Positions 9,571-18,173 of a stretch of 64,000 nt of DNA are shown here, piece by piece; the first letter of the stretch is position 1, and each line of letters begins with the position of its first letter. The notes beneath the pieces are model-generated. The model was not told the DNA's origin and did no database searches. It was given only the letters and a program-made list of their open reading frames with translations. Position numbers and translations under genes: made by a program. This DNA is from Halocatena marina (GTDB lineage: Archaea; Halobacteriota; Halobacteria; Halobacteriales; Haloarculaceae), in the NCBI RefSeq assembly GCF_023276375.1, contig NZ_JALLPK010000002.1:124001-188000 (forward strand). The letters are read 5' to 3'.

Positions 9571-9579
9571 TATATATGA
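9571..9579 (+). promoter_or_regulatory. Orphan TATA-like box between convergent genes
   Basis: TATATATGA could direct plus-strand initiation near 9600. The following 220 bases hold a 60-codon frame that begins with TTG (9605-9787) and resembles no family I know, so the product may be a short RNA, or nothing. The sequence up to 9821 shows no other gene. Confidence 0.3.
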
Positions 9580-9821
9580 TCGGCTCACACTTCGATATCA
9601 TTAGTTGCGCTGGACTTTCCGAGTTCTCAGTGGCTATGTGCCACATTATTTGCCAAATTCACTAAGTGAATCAGTCCTAAACAAGGATACAATCGCTACT
9701 CTACAGACAGAGTTTAGGATAATAGTAGAAAGACGGACAACAATATTGGAATCAGTGCGTTCCACATGTTGGGATATTATATGTTAACCAGAAAACGCTA
9801 CACGTGGAGCGTCTTGACCAC

Positions 9822-11147
9822 CTACTGATTACCGATTACGATTACTCGAAGATCATTAACATTCGTACCAGTCGGCCCTGTTTTGAGAAGAGACCCAGCA
9901 GCATCGAGAGTAGAGTAGACATCATGATCAGTTAATGCTTGCTGAGCTGCGGCCCGATCGTCAATCGTACAAGTGTCACTGAATGCGCCAGCGGCGTCGG
10001 TATTACCGTCAATGCCATCAGTGTCAACACACCCAACAACGATAGATGGAGCGTCGAGTTCGATTGCCGCACTCAACACGAACTCTTGGTTCGGTCCGCC
10101 CTCACCATCACCGGTGACAGTAACTGTCGTTTCACCGCCAGATATCAGAACTGCGGGAGGACTGACGGGGGTCCCGGTCGCAAATATTTCCTCAGCAATA
10201 CTGACGTGGACTTTCGCTACTTCGATAGCTTCACCGCGAATGTGAGACGAGAGAATCAGCGGTTCGTAACCTTCCTCGAGAGCAACATCACTCGCCGCTT
10301 CGAGTGCTGTGAAATTGTCAGCTAATACATGAGTGTTGATGTCTTCGAAAATGCTGCTCTCACTGGGAGTTTCTTGAACATCTCCTTCGTCCCCTCGTAA
10401 AAGATGGTCACGTACGGCAGCTGACGTTTCAATGTTGTACCGGTCAATAACCTCACGTGCATCATCGTACGTCGTCTCATCTGGAGAGATTGGGCCACTA
10501 GCGATTGCTCCTAAATTGTTACCGACGACATCACTAAACACGAGACTGATGGTCTTCGCGGGGGAAGATACGCCTGCAAGTTTCCCGCCTTTGATATCTG
10601 AAAGATGTTTCCGAACCGTGTTGATCTCCGTTATCGTAGCACCGGCTCTGAGTAATTTTTCAGTTGTCGTCTGAAGATCAGTAAGCCCGAGAGATCCTGC
10701 GGGTGCCGGTAGAAGCGCACTTCCTCCACCAGTGATAATAGCTATAATGAGATCATTCTCGGAGGCAGTCGATGCCAATTGAAGAACCTGTCTAGTACCG
10801 TCTACCGCAGTCTCATTCGGAATAGGGTGGTTTCCTTTGATGCACTCGATCGTCGACAATGGAACCGGATCATCGGTGACAACAATACCGTCATCGATTC
10901 GGCCGTTCAAGCGCTTTTCGAGCGCGGCAGCTACCTGTCCAGCCGCGTTGCCACCGCCCAGAACGAGAATGCGATCATACTCGTCTATATCGTACTCTAT
11001 CCCATCGATTATTAGCATTCCTCCATCCATCGTGATCGCTTTGTTAACGACTGACTTTGGATGAGTTGCACTAATACCAGCATTCAAGCAGTCAAGTGCG
11101 AGTCTGTGTTCAGGTGACTCTGTAAGAGTATCTCTATTCTCAAACAT
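9822..11147 (-). CDS. Glycerate 2-kinase (DUF4147/MOFRL family)
   Basis: The 441-residue protein has the two-domain layout of MOFRL-type glycerate kinases. The DUF4147 domain carries ILVLGGGNAAGQVAAAL, IITGGGSALLPAPA and NTVRKHLSDIKGGKLA. The C-terminal MOFRL domain carries ISGGETTVTVTGDGEGGPNQ and ends with the usual DLRVIVIG. It phosphorylates D-glycerate to 2-phosphoglycerate with ATP. With the tartrate-type dehydrogenase and pyruvate kinase beside it, it supplies the step from glycerate into lower glycolysis. It is divergent from pyruvate kinase. Confidence 0.92.
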   Translation of the reverse strand: MFENRDTLTESPEHRLALDCLNAGISATHPKSVVNKAITMDGGMLIIDGIEYDIDEYDRILVLGGGNAAGQVAAALEKRLNGRIDDGIVVTDDPVPLSTIECIKGNHPIPNETAVDGTRQVLQLASTASENDLIIAIITGGGSALLPAPAGSLGLTDLQTTTEKLLRAGATITEINTVRKHLSDIKGGKLAGVSSPAKTISLVFSDVVGNNLGAIASGPISPDETTYDDAREVIDRYNIETSAAVRDHLLRGDEGDVQETPSESSIFEDINTHVLADNFTALEAASDVALEEGYEPLILSSHIRGEAIEVAKVHVSIAEEIFATGTPVSPPAVLISGGETTVTVTGDGEGGPNQEFVLSAAIELDAPSIVVGCVDTDGIDGNTDAAGAFSDTCTIDDRAAAQQALTDHDVYSTLDAAGSLLKTGPTGTNVNDLRVIVIGNQ

Positions 11148-11385
11148 CAGTAGATATCCTCATCTAAGAAATTAAAAATGCATTGGATCTACGTTGCTAG
11201 CGAGACTTCAGATCAAGGAGGCAAGTAATGAATGATTTGGGCGTATAATTACGGAAGGCGTTATACTACAGCCTATCAGTGAAATAGTGCCAGTAGTAAT
11301 AATCATTGTATATTTTATAATATGAAGATATGACATCCCTCATCAGATCCCCATCTTTTAGATAGTGGTTAGGCTAGTCACTACT

Positions 11386-13134
11386 ATGAGAAGTGCAAAG
11401 ATTATCTGTACACTGGGACCTGCATCGAACGAGCAGAAAACAATTAGAAAGCTTGTCGCAGCTGGTATGTCCGTCGCACGGTTGAACGCGAGTCATGGCA
11501 GCCGGGAGGATCGTGCAGAGTTGGTAGACTACGTTCGAAGAGTCGACGAAGAACAAAAGGAATCTGTCGCGGTTATGCTTGACACGAAAGGACCTGAGAT
11601 CCGGACTGCACCGCTATCACACGATGAAACGGTGAGACTTGAGACTGGCTCAAAAATCAGCTTCATTGAAGATGAGGAAATATCTCCAGAGACTGTCGGG
11701 CTTTCTGTTTCGATTGATGCCGCCCAACCGGGTGATCAAATCTTACTCGATGACGGACTGATTGAGACAACTGTCCTCAAGCGCGAGGGTGATACGATTC
11801 GAGCGCGGGTCGACACTGGTGGCGAACTCGGCGGACGTAAGGGTGTTAACGTACCGGGTGCTGATCTCAATCTCGACGTTGTTACTAAAAAAGATCATGA
11901 GGATCTCGAATTAGCCGTCCAGAAGAACGTCGACTTTGTCGCAGCGAGTTTCGTTCGGGATGCCGAAGACGTCTATGAAGTCAGCAAAGTTATCGAAGAC
12001 TACGGTGCCGAAATTCCGATCATCGCTAAGATTGAGCGTGCTGGGGCAGTCGAGAACATAGATGAAATTATCGATGCCGCCTATGGGATCATGGTCGCAC
12101 GTGGAGATCTCGGTGTGGAATGTCCGATGGAGACGGTTCCAGTAGTCCAAAAGCGGATTATCCGAAAGTGTCGAGAGGCGGGGAAGCCGGTCATCACAGC
12201 AACAGAGATGCTTGATTCAATGGTCCACTTCCGGCGGCCGACACGTGCCGAAGCCTCGGACGTCGCAAATGCTGTCCTTGACGGTACTGACGCAGTCATG
12301 TTGTCGGCCGAAACCGCAGTAGGTGACCACCCCGTTGCTGTGGTATCGATGATGGATAGCATTATTCGTGAAGTAGAACGCTCTGATGAATACATCGAAT
12401 TACTCGAACAGCGTATTCCACTATCGACCGAAGCAAAGACAGATGCGCTTGCTCGTTCGGCGCGGTATTTAGCTCGGGATACCGATGCAGATGCGGTTAT
12501 CGCTGCTACTGAATCTGGCTATACGGCACGAAAGACAGCGAAATATCGTCCCTCTGTTCCCGTCGTTGCCTCAACTCCAAACCAAGCAGTTCGTCGTCAG
12601 CTCGCACTGACATGGGGAGTAACGCCATTGTACGCCCCTGTCTCAGATCAGAGCGCTGATGCCGTCGTTGAGAAGGCGGTTCAGGCTGCACTGGATGCGA
12701 ATGTCGTTGATGGAGGTGACACTGTCGTCGTCCTATGTGGGATGATGACTAATCTTGAAGGAGCGAATACAACCAATATGCTGAAAGTTCATGTGGCAGC
12801 AGAGGCACTGACGACTGGTCGAGTCGTTGTCGGTGGGCAAGTCACCAACCCAATTGTTCATCTGTCTGACGGGGACCTTTCAAACATCCCCGACGGTGCG
12901 ATCCTCGCAGTGTCGAGTGATTTCGACGAAGAGCTCACTGGAGATACAGACCTGATCGGTGGTATTGTCAGTGCCAATCGAGGTATCACGGGATATATGG
13001 CAATAATCGCACGAGAGTTGGAAATTCCAATGATTAGTGGAGCAGATATTAGAAATATCGTAGACGGAAGCACCGTCACTCTCGACGCTGAGCGTGGTGT
13101 TGTCTACAGCGACGAATTCGTTGAACACACCTAA
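11386..13134 (+). CDS. pyk: Pyruvate kinase with C-terminal PEP-utilising domain
   Basis: The product converts phosphoenolpyruvate and ADP to pyruvate and ATP. It has KIICTLGPAS, MLDTKGPEIRT, IIAKIERAGAVENIDEI and the catalytic MVARGDLGVECP, then the allosteric C domain. Beyond about residue 480 there is a PEP-utiliser mobile-like extension (ISGADIRNIVDGS), as in Bacillus-type and many haloarchaeal enzymes, making 582 residues. The ATG at 11386 was chosen over an upstream GTG at 11365 because TTTTAG at 11356-11361 lies 27 bases before it. Its place next to glycerate kinase suggests a role in the same catabolic route; the genome may have another copy elsewhere. Confidence 0.96.
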   Translation: MRSAKIICTLGPASNEQKTIRKLVAAGMSVARLNASHGSREDRAELVDYVRRVDEEQKESVAVMLDTKGPEIRTAPLSHDETVRLETGSKISFIEDEEISPETVGLSVSIDAAQPGDQILLDDGLIETTVLKREGDTIRARVDTGGELGGRKGVNVPGADLNLDVVTKKDHEDLELAVQKNVDFVAASFVRDAEDVYEVSKVIEDYGAEIPIIAKIERAGAVENIDEIIDAAYGIMVARGDLGVECPMETVPVVQKRIIRKCREAGKPVITATEMLDSMVHFRRPTRAEASDVANAVLDGTDAVMLSAETAVGDHPVAVVSMMDSIIREVERSDEYIELLEQRIPLSTEAKTDALARSARYLARDTDADAVIAATESGYTARKTAKYRPSVPVVASTPNQAVRRQLALTWGVTPLYAPVSDQSADAVVEKAVQAALDANVVDGGDTVVVLCGMMTNLEGANTTNMLKVHVAAEALTTGRVVVGGQVTNPIVHLSDGDLSNIPDGAILAVSSDFDEELTGDTDLIGGIVSANRGITGYMAIIARELEIPMISGADIRNIVDGSTVTLDAERGVVYSDEFVEHT

Positions 13135-13400
13135 TTGGCAGCGATCGGCTACAAGCAGCTTACCTCGTGGGCCTTGTTTAGGTGCCGGAGAAAACGACTT
13201 ACTTCGGTGAGTTAACCGATTGCAAAGTCAGAACTGAGCTGTGTCCTTTTTCGCCCCTTCCAACTCGCGAATTATCTCGTAACTATAGTGAAGCGCGCTA
13301 TCTCTGGCGATCGTTTACCTCATTGTGAATACCTCCATACTTCGGGCGGATAGATCAGGACAGAATTGATTAGCTAGTAGATCAACAATCGCAGCAGCAT

Positions 13401-14735
13401 TCACGGATCAGCAGCAATAACGACAATCTGGTTCTGTTGATCCGAAGGATTCAACAGCACTTCCGTAGTGGTATCGATAGTATCGTGAGTTGTCCACGTG
13501 GCTGTTTCGGTGGTAAGATATCGAAGATGGTACGAGGCCTCCTCGAGATCTAACGTAACTTCGCTACCCGTCGGGAAATATACAACGTATGATTTTCCTG
13601 GATTAGCAATACAGTACGCCTCGTTGGGGACAGCGTCGACTAACAAGTCTTGATGCGGTGTCAGGCTACAAAGATCAACCATCTCTTCGATCATTCGAAC
13701 CGATCGGATATGTGTCAGTGCTCGCTTGCTCCCACCGATGCCCCACGTGTCTTCATTTCCAGCGACTTGTCGATGGAATCGACACGCAGCGCATCCGCCG
13801 AGTATATTCTGCCAGAACCACCGAATCGCTTGTTCTGCGTCGCCAGCGACATCATTTCCGTCATTATATCCACCGTAGATTTTCACATTGTTGAATGGAC
13901 GTGGGCCGATAGCGTCCGCCACTTCTGAGCGCCACGCTTGGAGGTTATCCCAGTGGTCTTGACCGCTCGCCCCTGCAACGTTTTGATTATGTTGAGATAC
14001 TTCGACGTACGAGAACGTCTCGGGATGCTCAATGACCTTTCTGACGGAATCCTCTGGCGTCAGATTCATGTTGGCGATGTTGACGTGACTGCCGTGCTCC
14101 TTTGCTCGGTTTAACACGTGTTCGGCCCAGTGTCGTTCCCACTCGATTCCGGCCCATCCCTCGTTGGTGATGTTGTAAATGACGTTCTCGTACTTGAGCG
14201 TGTAGCTGAGGATTCTGTCCACGAATCGCTTTTGATGAGTGAGAACAGCGTCATTACTCTCTTCGACTGTGCGAAAAAATGCGATGTGGTCCTGCCAATC
14301 ACTGGTGCCCGTCGTAGGAAGTGTGTCTGAAGGTAGTGTATCGTTGTTACTTGGGTTCCAAGCATGGTCATTCCATCTAGAGCCGGCAAAGTCGTGTTGA
14401 TCCCAGAGTGTCAACTCGACGATGACCTCACGCTCGGAAGTTTCGTCAAGGAAGTTAGAAAGTCGATCCCAGTACAAGTTATTCCATCGGTGAAGATCAT
14501 ACATTCCGTTATTATCTTTCTCGAACGGTGAGACGTCGTTTTCTTTGCGGCCAGACATAGTATTTCGAACGAAATTCCCACCTGCTTTCACGAGATCATC
14601 AAGATGAGCCTGTAGTCGGTTGTCAGTCCACTGAAAAAGATTGTCTTTATCTGTCCCTCCTAAGAGCAGGATTGGCTCATCGTTGTACGACCAGTACCAT
14701 CGATTTTTAGGACTCGGTTGGATTCGATTACCCAT
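13401..14735 (-). CDS. Glycoside-hydrolase-like (beta/alpha)8 barrel protein
   Basis: The 444-residue protein resembles cellulase-fold proteins of the DUF4038/putative-cellulase kind. It opens with the WSYNDEPILLLGGTDKDNLF strand, has GGNFVRNTMSGR and VIVELTLWDQHDF, and a candidate acid/base Glu in YNITNEGWAG. Near the C-terminus are NILGGCAACRFHR and a small beta domain. There is no signal peptide, so it is probably cytoplasmic. The start was set at the ATG at 14735 because TTTATC (minus strand, 14760-14765) lies 28 bases upstream; an upstream extension to 14807 would span the promoter. Glycan substrate unknown. Confidence 0.6.
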   Translation of the reverse strand: MGNRIQPSPKNRWYWSYNDEPILLLGGTDKDNLFQWTDNRLQAHLDDLVKAGGNFVRNTMSGRKENDVSPFEKDNNGMYDLHRWNNLYWDRLSNFLDETSEREVIVELTLWDQHDFAGSRWNDHAWNPSNNDTLPSDTLPTTGTSDWQDHIAFFRTVEESNDAVLTHQKRFVDRILSYTLKYENVIYNITNEGWAGIEWERHWAEHVLNRAKEHGSHVNIANMNLTPEDSVRKVIEHPETFSYVEVSQHNQNVAGASGQDHWDNLQAWRSEVADAIGPRPFNNVKIYGGYNDGNDVAGDAEQAIRWFWQNILGGCAACRFHRQVAGNEDTWGIGGSKRALTHIRSVRMIEEMVDLCSLTPHQDLLVDAVPNEAYCIANPGKSYVVYFPTGSEVTLDLEEASYHLRYLTTETATWTTHDTIDTTTEVLLNPSDQQNQIVVIAADP

Positions 14736-15605
14736 ACCCAGATTGTCATATAGAGAGAAGATAAAATGTTCGATGGGCATAGCATCATTACCAGGCAGGG
14801 GATACAAAGGTGGAGTCAGGGTGTTATTCTGCGTCTATGGGAGACCCTTGATTGTAAATTAGATGGGGGCGAGTGGGATTCAATATGCATCAGTACTGCA
14901 CCACTTACCCTATATTATTATTCCTAGAGTAACATTTTCGTTAGTAGATACATTCAATCGTGTCATAAGCCGATGTGGAATACGTCAGTAGGAACAAACA
15001 CTCCACGATACAGGAATACTTGCAATTATTTCTGTAAAACTTCGTTTTGTGGAGTCCTACATCAGAAGAAGAATAAATCCACTAATAGTAATAAACCCAT
15101 CAATTACGTCTAATTACTTTTATTTATTTGACGGATACAATCCGATCAATGTCACTAACCTCAACAATTCGAACAAGGGTTGGTTGGTGAGATCAGTCGC
15201 CTGATGAGCAAATAACTACCACGCAATAATTCGACAATGCGATGCACAAGTTCAAAGCCAGAGGAAAATAGGAAGCACGCCATATCAGTATTCAAAGGAG
15301 ATCCTGAAACATATACTTCTTTTGAACATTCCAAAGAGTGAGTGCTGGCTGATGAAGCGAACAATATGATCTAAATCGAGTAAATAATACAAAATTGGTT
15401 GGATTCGAGACGGGAGATGAGTTTCCAGTTGCTATCGATTCGAAAGCATAGGTATCTATCCCTGCATTGGGCCCAGCGTTCGTACCTTCCGACATCACGA
15501 AGATAATGAGGCAGCCTAACGAGCTTTCTCCTTATGCTGCTCTCGTAAATTCATCAGAACTACAGAAGTGTTACTTTTTGCGGAGATGATACGATCAACT
15601 GCGGC
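14736..15605. other. Gene-poor AT-rich gap
   Basis: About 870 bases without a supportable gene. Short frames at 15161-15498 on the minus strand lack promoters and protein-like composition. No strong hairpin or direct repeat was noticed. Confidence 0.5.
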
Positions 15606-16166
15606 CTATGACTCGTTCAGAACCACTGCAGCACTGACGAGGGACTTGAAGGCACTCTCGTCGATTTCGTCTCCCTCGTGGATATCGATGGCGCGACTGA
15701 CGTTGGCATGCAGGCTGGCGTTGAAGAGGCCCGCTGGATCCTCAAGAGATGCGCCGCTGGCAAAGGTCAGTTTCACCTTCTTTTTGTAGGTCTCACCAGT
15801 GCAGATGGTACCGTTGTGAGACCACACCGGGACTCCATCTGGATTCGACGGCTTTCTCCATTTCACCTCCTCGACCACTTCTGGATCGGTTTCTTTGATG
15901 AGGCGACGAACTCGGGAGAGCACCTCGCCTTGCCAGTCGGGAAGTTCGTTGATTCTCGCGTCGATCTGTTCGGAGATCGACTCACGATTGGCCTTCTCGG
16001 CACCGGCCCGGTCGATGAACACTTCGAGCCGGGGTTCAGCCACGCCTGTCTTCTCCGCTAGCGAGGCCGCATCACCGTCGGCCAACTGCTCTACAGTCGT
16101 AATGTCTGCACCTTCGAATTTCTCCTCAGTGGCAGGCCCGATGCCTTCAATTGATTTCAGGCTCAT
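15606..16166 (-). CDS. HhH-domain plus DUF1801 (YdhG-like) protein
   Basis: The 186-residue product is a fusion. Residues 1-50 (SIEGIGPATEEKFEGADI onwards) are a helix-hairpin-helix module like those in DNA-binding proteins. Residues about 65-186 match DUF1801, with EVLSRVRRLIKETDP, EEVKWRKPSN and VKLTFASGASLEDP. DUF1801 proteins have a small chaperone-like alpha/beta fold and often sit with SRPBCC and ArsR genes. The ATG at 16166 is preferred to a TTG three codons upstream. It is the last gene of a three-gene operon (ArsR, SRPBCC, DUF1801), 21 bases after its neighbour. Its role is unknown. Confidence 0.75.
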   Translation of the reverse strand: MSLKSIEGIGPATEEKFEGADITTVEQLADGDAASLAEKTGVAEPRLEVFIDRAGAEKANRESISEQIDARINELPDWQGEVLSRVRRLIKETDPEVVEEVKWRKPSNPDGVPVWSHNGTICTGETYKKKVKLTFASGASLEDPAGLFNASLHANVSRAIDIHEGDEIDESAFKSLVSAAVVLNES

Positions 16167-16187
16167 ATCTCTCAAAAAGATAGTGAA

Positions 16188-16655
16188 TTATGCCTCCACC
16201 TGATCGGCGAGATTTTCGAGAGCTGCGTCCCATCTGGCAGTTGCCTGATCGACGCCGCCACCTTGTGGGGCCTCCTCGCACAGCATCGTGACTTCAGTTC
16301 CGTTAGGAACATCATCGAAGGTAACCGCGAGCGTATACCTGGCAGCTTCACCCATCTGTTCGACCCACGACTCATCAGTAAAGACAATTTTCTCAGGTTT
16401 CCTGAGCTCATCGAATGTCCCGTTGAATGTATGGGACATTGGCTCTGTTTGCTCGGTTACGCCCTGATTGTTGATTCGGAACGTCCCGCCCTCTTCAGGC
16501 TCTACTTCCTCAACTTCGGCTTCGAACCCCGGTGGAGAGATCCAAGCCGCGAGATCCTCTGGAGAGAGGAATGCGTCAAACACCCGTTCACGCGGCGCCT
16601 CAATCACCCGGTTGACGGTGAAGCTTCGTTGATCGTTCTCTGCGGAGTCTGTCAT
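16188..16655 (-). CDS. SRPBCC (AHSA1-like) domain protein
   Basis: The 155-residue protein is a single START/Bet v1-like ligand-binding domain of the AHSA1 type. It opens with FTVNRVIEAPRERVFDAF, has the LAAWISPPGFEAEVEEVE turn and closes with a long amphipathic helix ending ALENLADQVEA. Such proteins bind hydrophobic ligands in a deep pocket. A clear GGAGGAA lies just before the ATG at 16655, which decides the start over a longer frame. It lies 28 bases downstream of the ArsR gene and resembles the domains encoded at 47039-48435. Confidence 0.88.
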   Translation of the reverse strand: MTDSAENDQRSFTVNRVIEAPRERVFDAFLSPEDLAAWISPPGFEAEVEEVEPEEGGTFRINNQGVTEQTEPMSHTFNGTFDELRKPEKIVFTDESWVEQMGEAARYTLAVTFDDVPNGTEVTMLCEEAPQGGGVDQATARWDAALENLADQVEA

Positions 16656-16683
16656 AGATTCCTCCAGTCGGTGGCTACGTAGA

Positions 16684-17022
16684 TCATGATTGGTCGTTTT
16701 CGAGATGGACACCCAATGTGTCGAAGCGATCCTTCCAGAAGAGACGGTATCGGAGTAACCAACTGAACGCGACGCTCAGCGGCGTAGCGTCAAGGTGACA
16801 CCGGCAGACCTGACTATCCGTTTCGATCGTAACGAGACCAGCATCCTCCAGCTTGCGTACGTGTTTTGAGACCGCTGTAAGTGACACGTCGTGAGGGTCT
16901 GCTACCCCACTTACAGGCACTTGACCGCCAGCTAACTGATCGATAATCGCTCGTCGGATTGGGTGAGCGAGTGCTCTGAAGATCTCGTTCAACTCGATCT
17001 CGTCTGACACTCGTTCAACCAT
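16684..17022 (-). CDS. ArsR-family winged-helix repressor, copy 1
   Basis: The 112-residue protein has the ArsR fold: ALAHPIRRAIIDQLAGG, then the recognition helix LTAVSKHVRKLEDAGLV and a basic wing. It lacks an obvious Cys metal site apart from one Cys in the wing (VCRCHLD region), so an organic effector is as likely as a metal. It closely resembles the protein at 46704-47042, and both head SRPBCC operons. A TATA-like TTAAAT (minus strand, about 17049-17054) lies 29 bases before the ATG, and an operator-like repeat overlaps the start codon, pointing to autorepression. Confidence 0.92.
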   Translation of the reverse strand: MVERVSDEIELNEIFRALAHPIRRAIIDQLAGGQVPVSGVADPHDVSLTAVSKHVRKLEDAGLVTIETDSQVCRCHLDATPLSVAFSWLLRYRLFWKDRFDTLGVHLENDQS

Positions 17023-17031
17023 CTAGCTTAA
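17014..17031 (-). promoter_or_regulatory. Operator-like repeat over the ArsR copy 1 start
   Basis: Read on the minus strand the sequence is TTAAGCTA-GA-TGGTTGAA. The right arm is identical to that at 46705-46712, and the left arm is degenerate. It lies where transcription should start. Part of the conservation is forced by the coding of Met-Val-Glu, so only the upstream arm is independent evidence. Confidence 0.4.
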
Positions 17032-17260
17032 CCATCGTCAGAAGCCCATTTAACCTTTTCGTTGAATATGAAATTTCTCTACGTATCCCTGTTCGGTTGC
17101 AAAACTCATCGATACTTCTCTGACATTCATAGAGACCCCATTTTTGTCTTTGATTCAATGCTACGCCAGTTCAATTGGTACTATTTCCGTGTTTATACTC
17201 AGTTAAGAAAACCGGAGTTGCTGGTGGTGGTCTATTTTAGAAGACACTCATAGAGAGTGT

Positions 17261-17533
17261 TCAATAGAGTACACTAAATGACACAAACCCGGCAATGAAA
17301 AATAATACCATTCCAATAAGTGCATGCACGGTTGAAGAGAGATTTGTGGCCCCAGACACAACCTCAAACAGCACGTAGTGTGCGCCGAGGGCTGCGATTA
17401 TGGCGACTCCCACACAGAGGGCTACTTTCCCCCAATTCTGATCTGGGTACGACTCGGTTTCATTCGTAGGTTCTGCGTTCAGACTAGTTTCTTTTGACAT
17501 AATATCATTATCTGTCGATGGATATTCAACCAT
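17261..17533 (-). CDS. Small two-helix membrane protein under ArsR-type operator
   Basis: The 90-residue protein has a hydrophilic N-terminus and two membrane helices: VALCVGVAIIAALGAHYVLF and a second around ALIGMVLFFIAGFVSFSVLY. No family was recognised. The start at 17533 is supported by a GATTTAAG box on the minus strand (17560-17567) about 30 bases upstream; the ATG at 17500 is an alternative. A perfect palindrome covers the start codon and matches the ArsR operons, so it may belong to their regulon. Confidence 0.65.
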   Translation of the reverse strand: MVEYPSTDNDIMSKETSLNAEPTNETESYPDQNWGKVALCVGVAIIAALGAHYVLFEVVSGATNLSSTVHALIGMVLFFIAGFVSFSVLY

Positions 17534-17542
17534 CTGGTTGAA
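17525..17542. promoter_or_regulatory. Perfect palindrome, candidate ArsR operator
   Basis: TTCAACCA-TC-TGGTTGAA has perfect eight-base arms around two bases. It overlaps the start codon of the small membrane protein, about 30 bases from its TATA box. The same element, less perfect, overlaps both ArsR starts (17014-17031 and 46696-46712). Confidence 0.55.
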
Positions 17543-17792
17543 TGGAAGCTCCTCAACAGCTTAAATCTTTTGTCGATCTAATCATGATATCTGTTGTGCT
17601 TCATTACTAGCTCGGTTCGGGAGACTCTGTGTCACAGAGATACTATGTCTTCGAATCGCTGTTTCCGTGCGTGGAATGTCGGTGTATCTCCCAACCCCAA
17701 TATTTTCATATCGATACCGGGGTATCGCTACATCGATTGAGTAGAACACTATCGATTCGTGGGAAAAAGACTGCTGCTCGTGCTGTGTATGG

Positions 17793-18161
17793 TTAGAACG
17801 AGAGTACCAGGTAACTCGTAACGAAGAGCCCGGCGATGAAGTAGATCGTTGGCCCAACTGATCTCCAGAGGGGATCGTCAACCCGGAAGAGATGCGTCAG
17901 GATAGCTCCGATCATCGTAGCGGCGATTAGCAATCCACCAATGACAGCGAGAATGGGCGCAAACACAATCCCGACGAGTAATCCAAGACCTCCAATCAGT
18001 TCGATGCCACCAGTAACAAATCGGAACCACTCTGGATAGTCATACCGCTCAAAGTCCTTTTTTGCGAAATCTATACCGATTATCTTCACGCTGCCCGCAC
18101 CCACCATGAGGAGTCCAAGCAGTCCTTGCACGATGGGAAGGGCTGTTTCAATAGTGCTCAT
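17793..18161 (-). CDS. DoxX-family membrane protein
   Basis: The 122-residue protein has four predicted membrane helices and the DoxX-type pattern: an N-terminal IVQGLLGLLMVGAGSVKI helix, the FRFVTGGIELIGGLGLLVGI helix with its Gly-rich face, then LAVIGGLLIAATMIGAILTH. DoxX-like proteins associate with quinone and thiol redox reactions. It lies 12 bases downstream of the AhpD-like gene and is probably co-transcribed with it. Confidence 0.85.
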   Translation of the reverse strand: MSTIETALPIVQGLLGLLMVGAGSVKIIGIDFAKKDFERYDYPEWFRFVTGGIELIGGLGLLVGIVFAPILAVIGGLLIAATMIGAILTHLFRVDDPLWRSVGPTIYFIAGLFVTSYLVLSF

Positions 18162-18173
18162 CGATATTCTCGG

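Noticed and set aside
9605..9787. 60-codon plus-strand frame between iclR-type gene and glycerate kinase
   Set aside because: It begins with TTG, has odd composition and matches nothing. The promoter before it is kept as a separate finding.
15161..15498. Two overlapping minus-strand frames
   Set aside because: Neither has a TATA box or protein-like pattern; the area is AT-rich filler.
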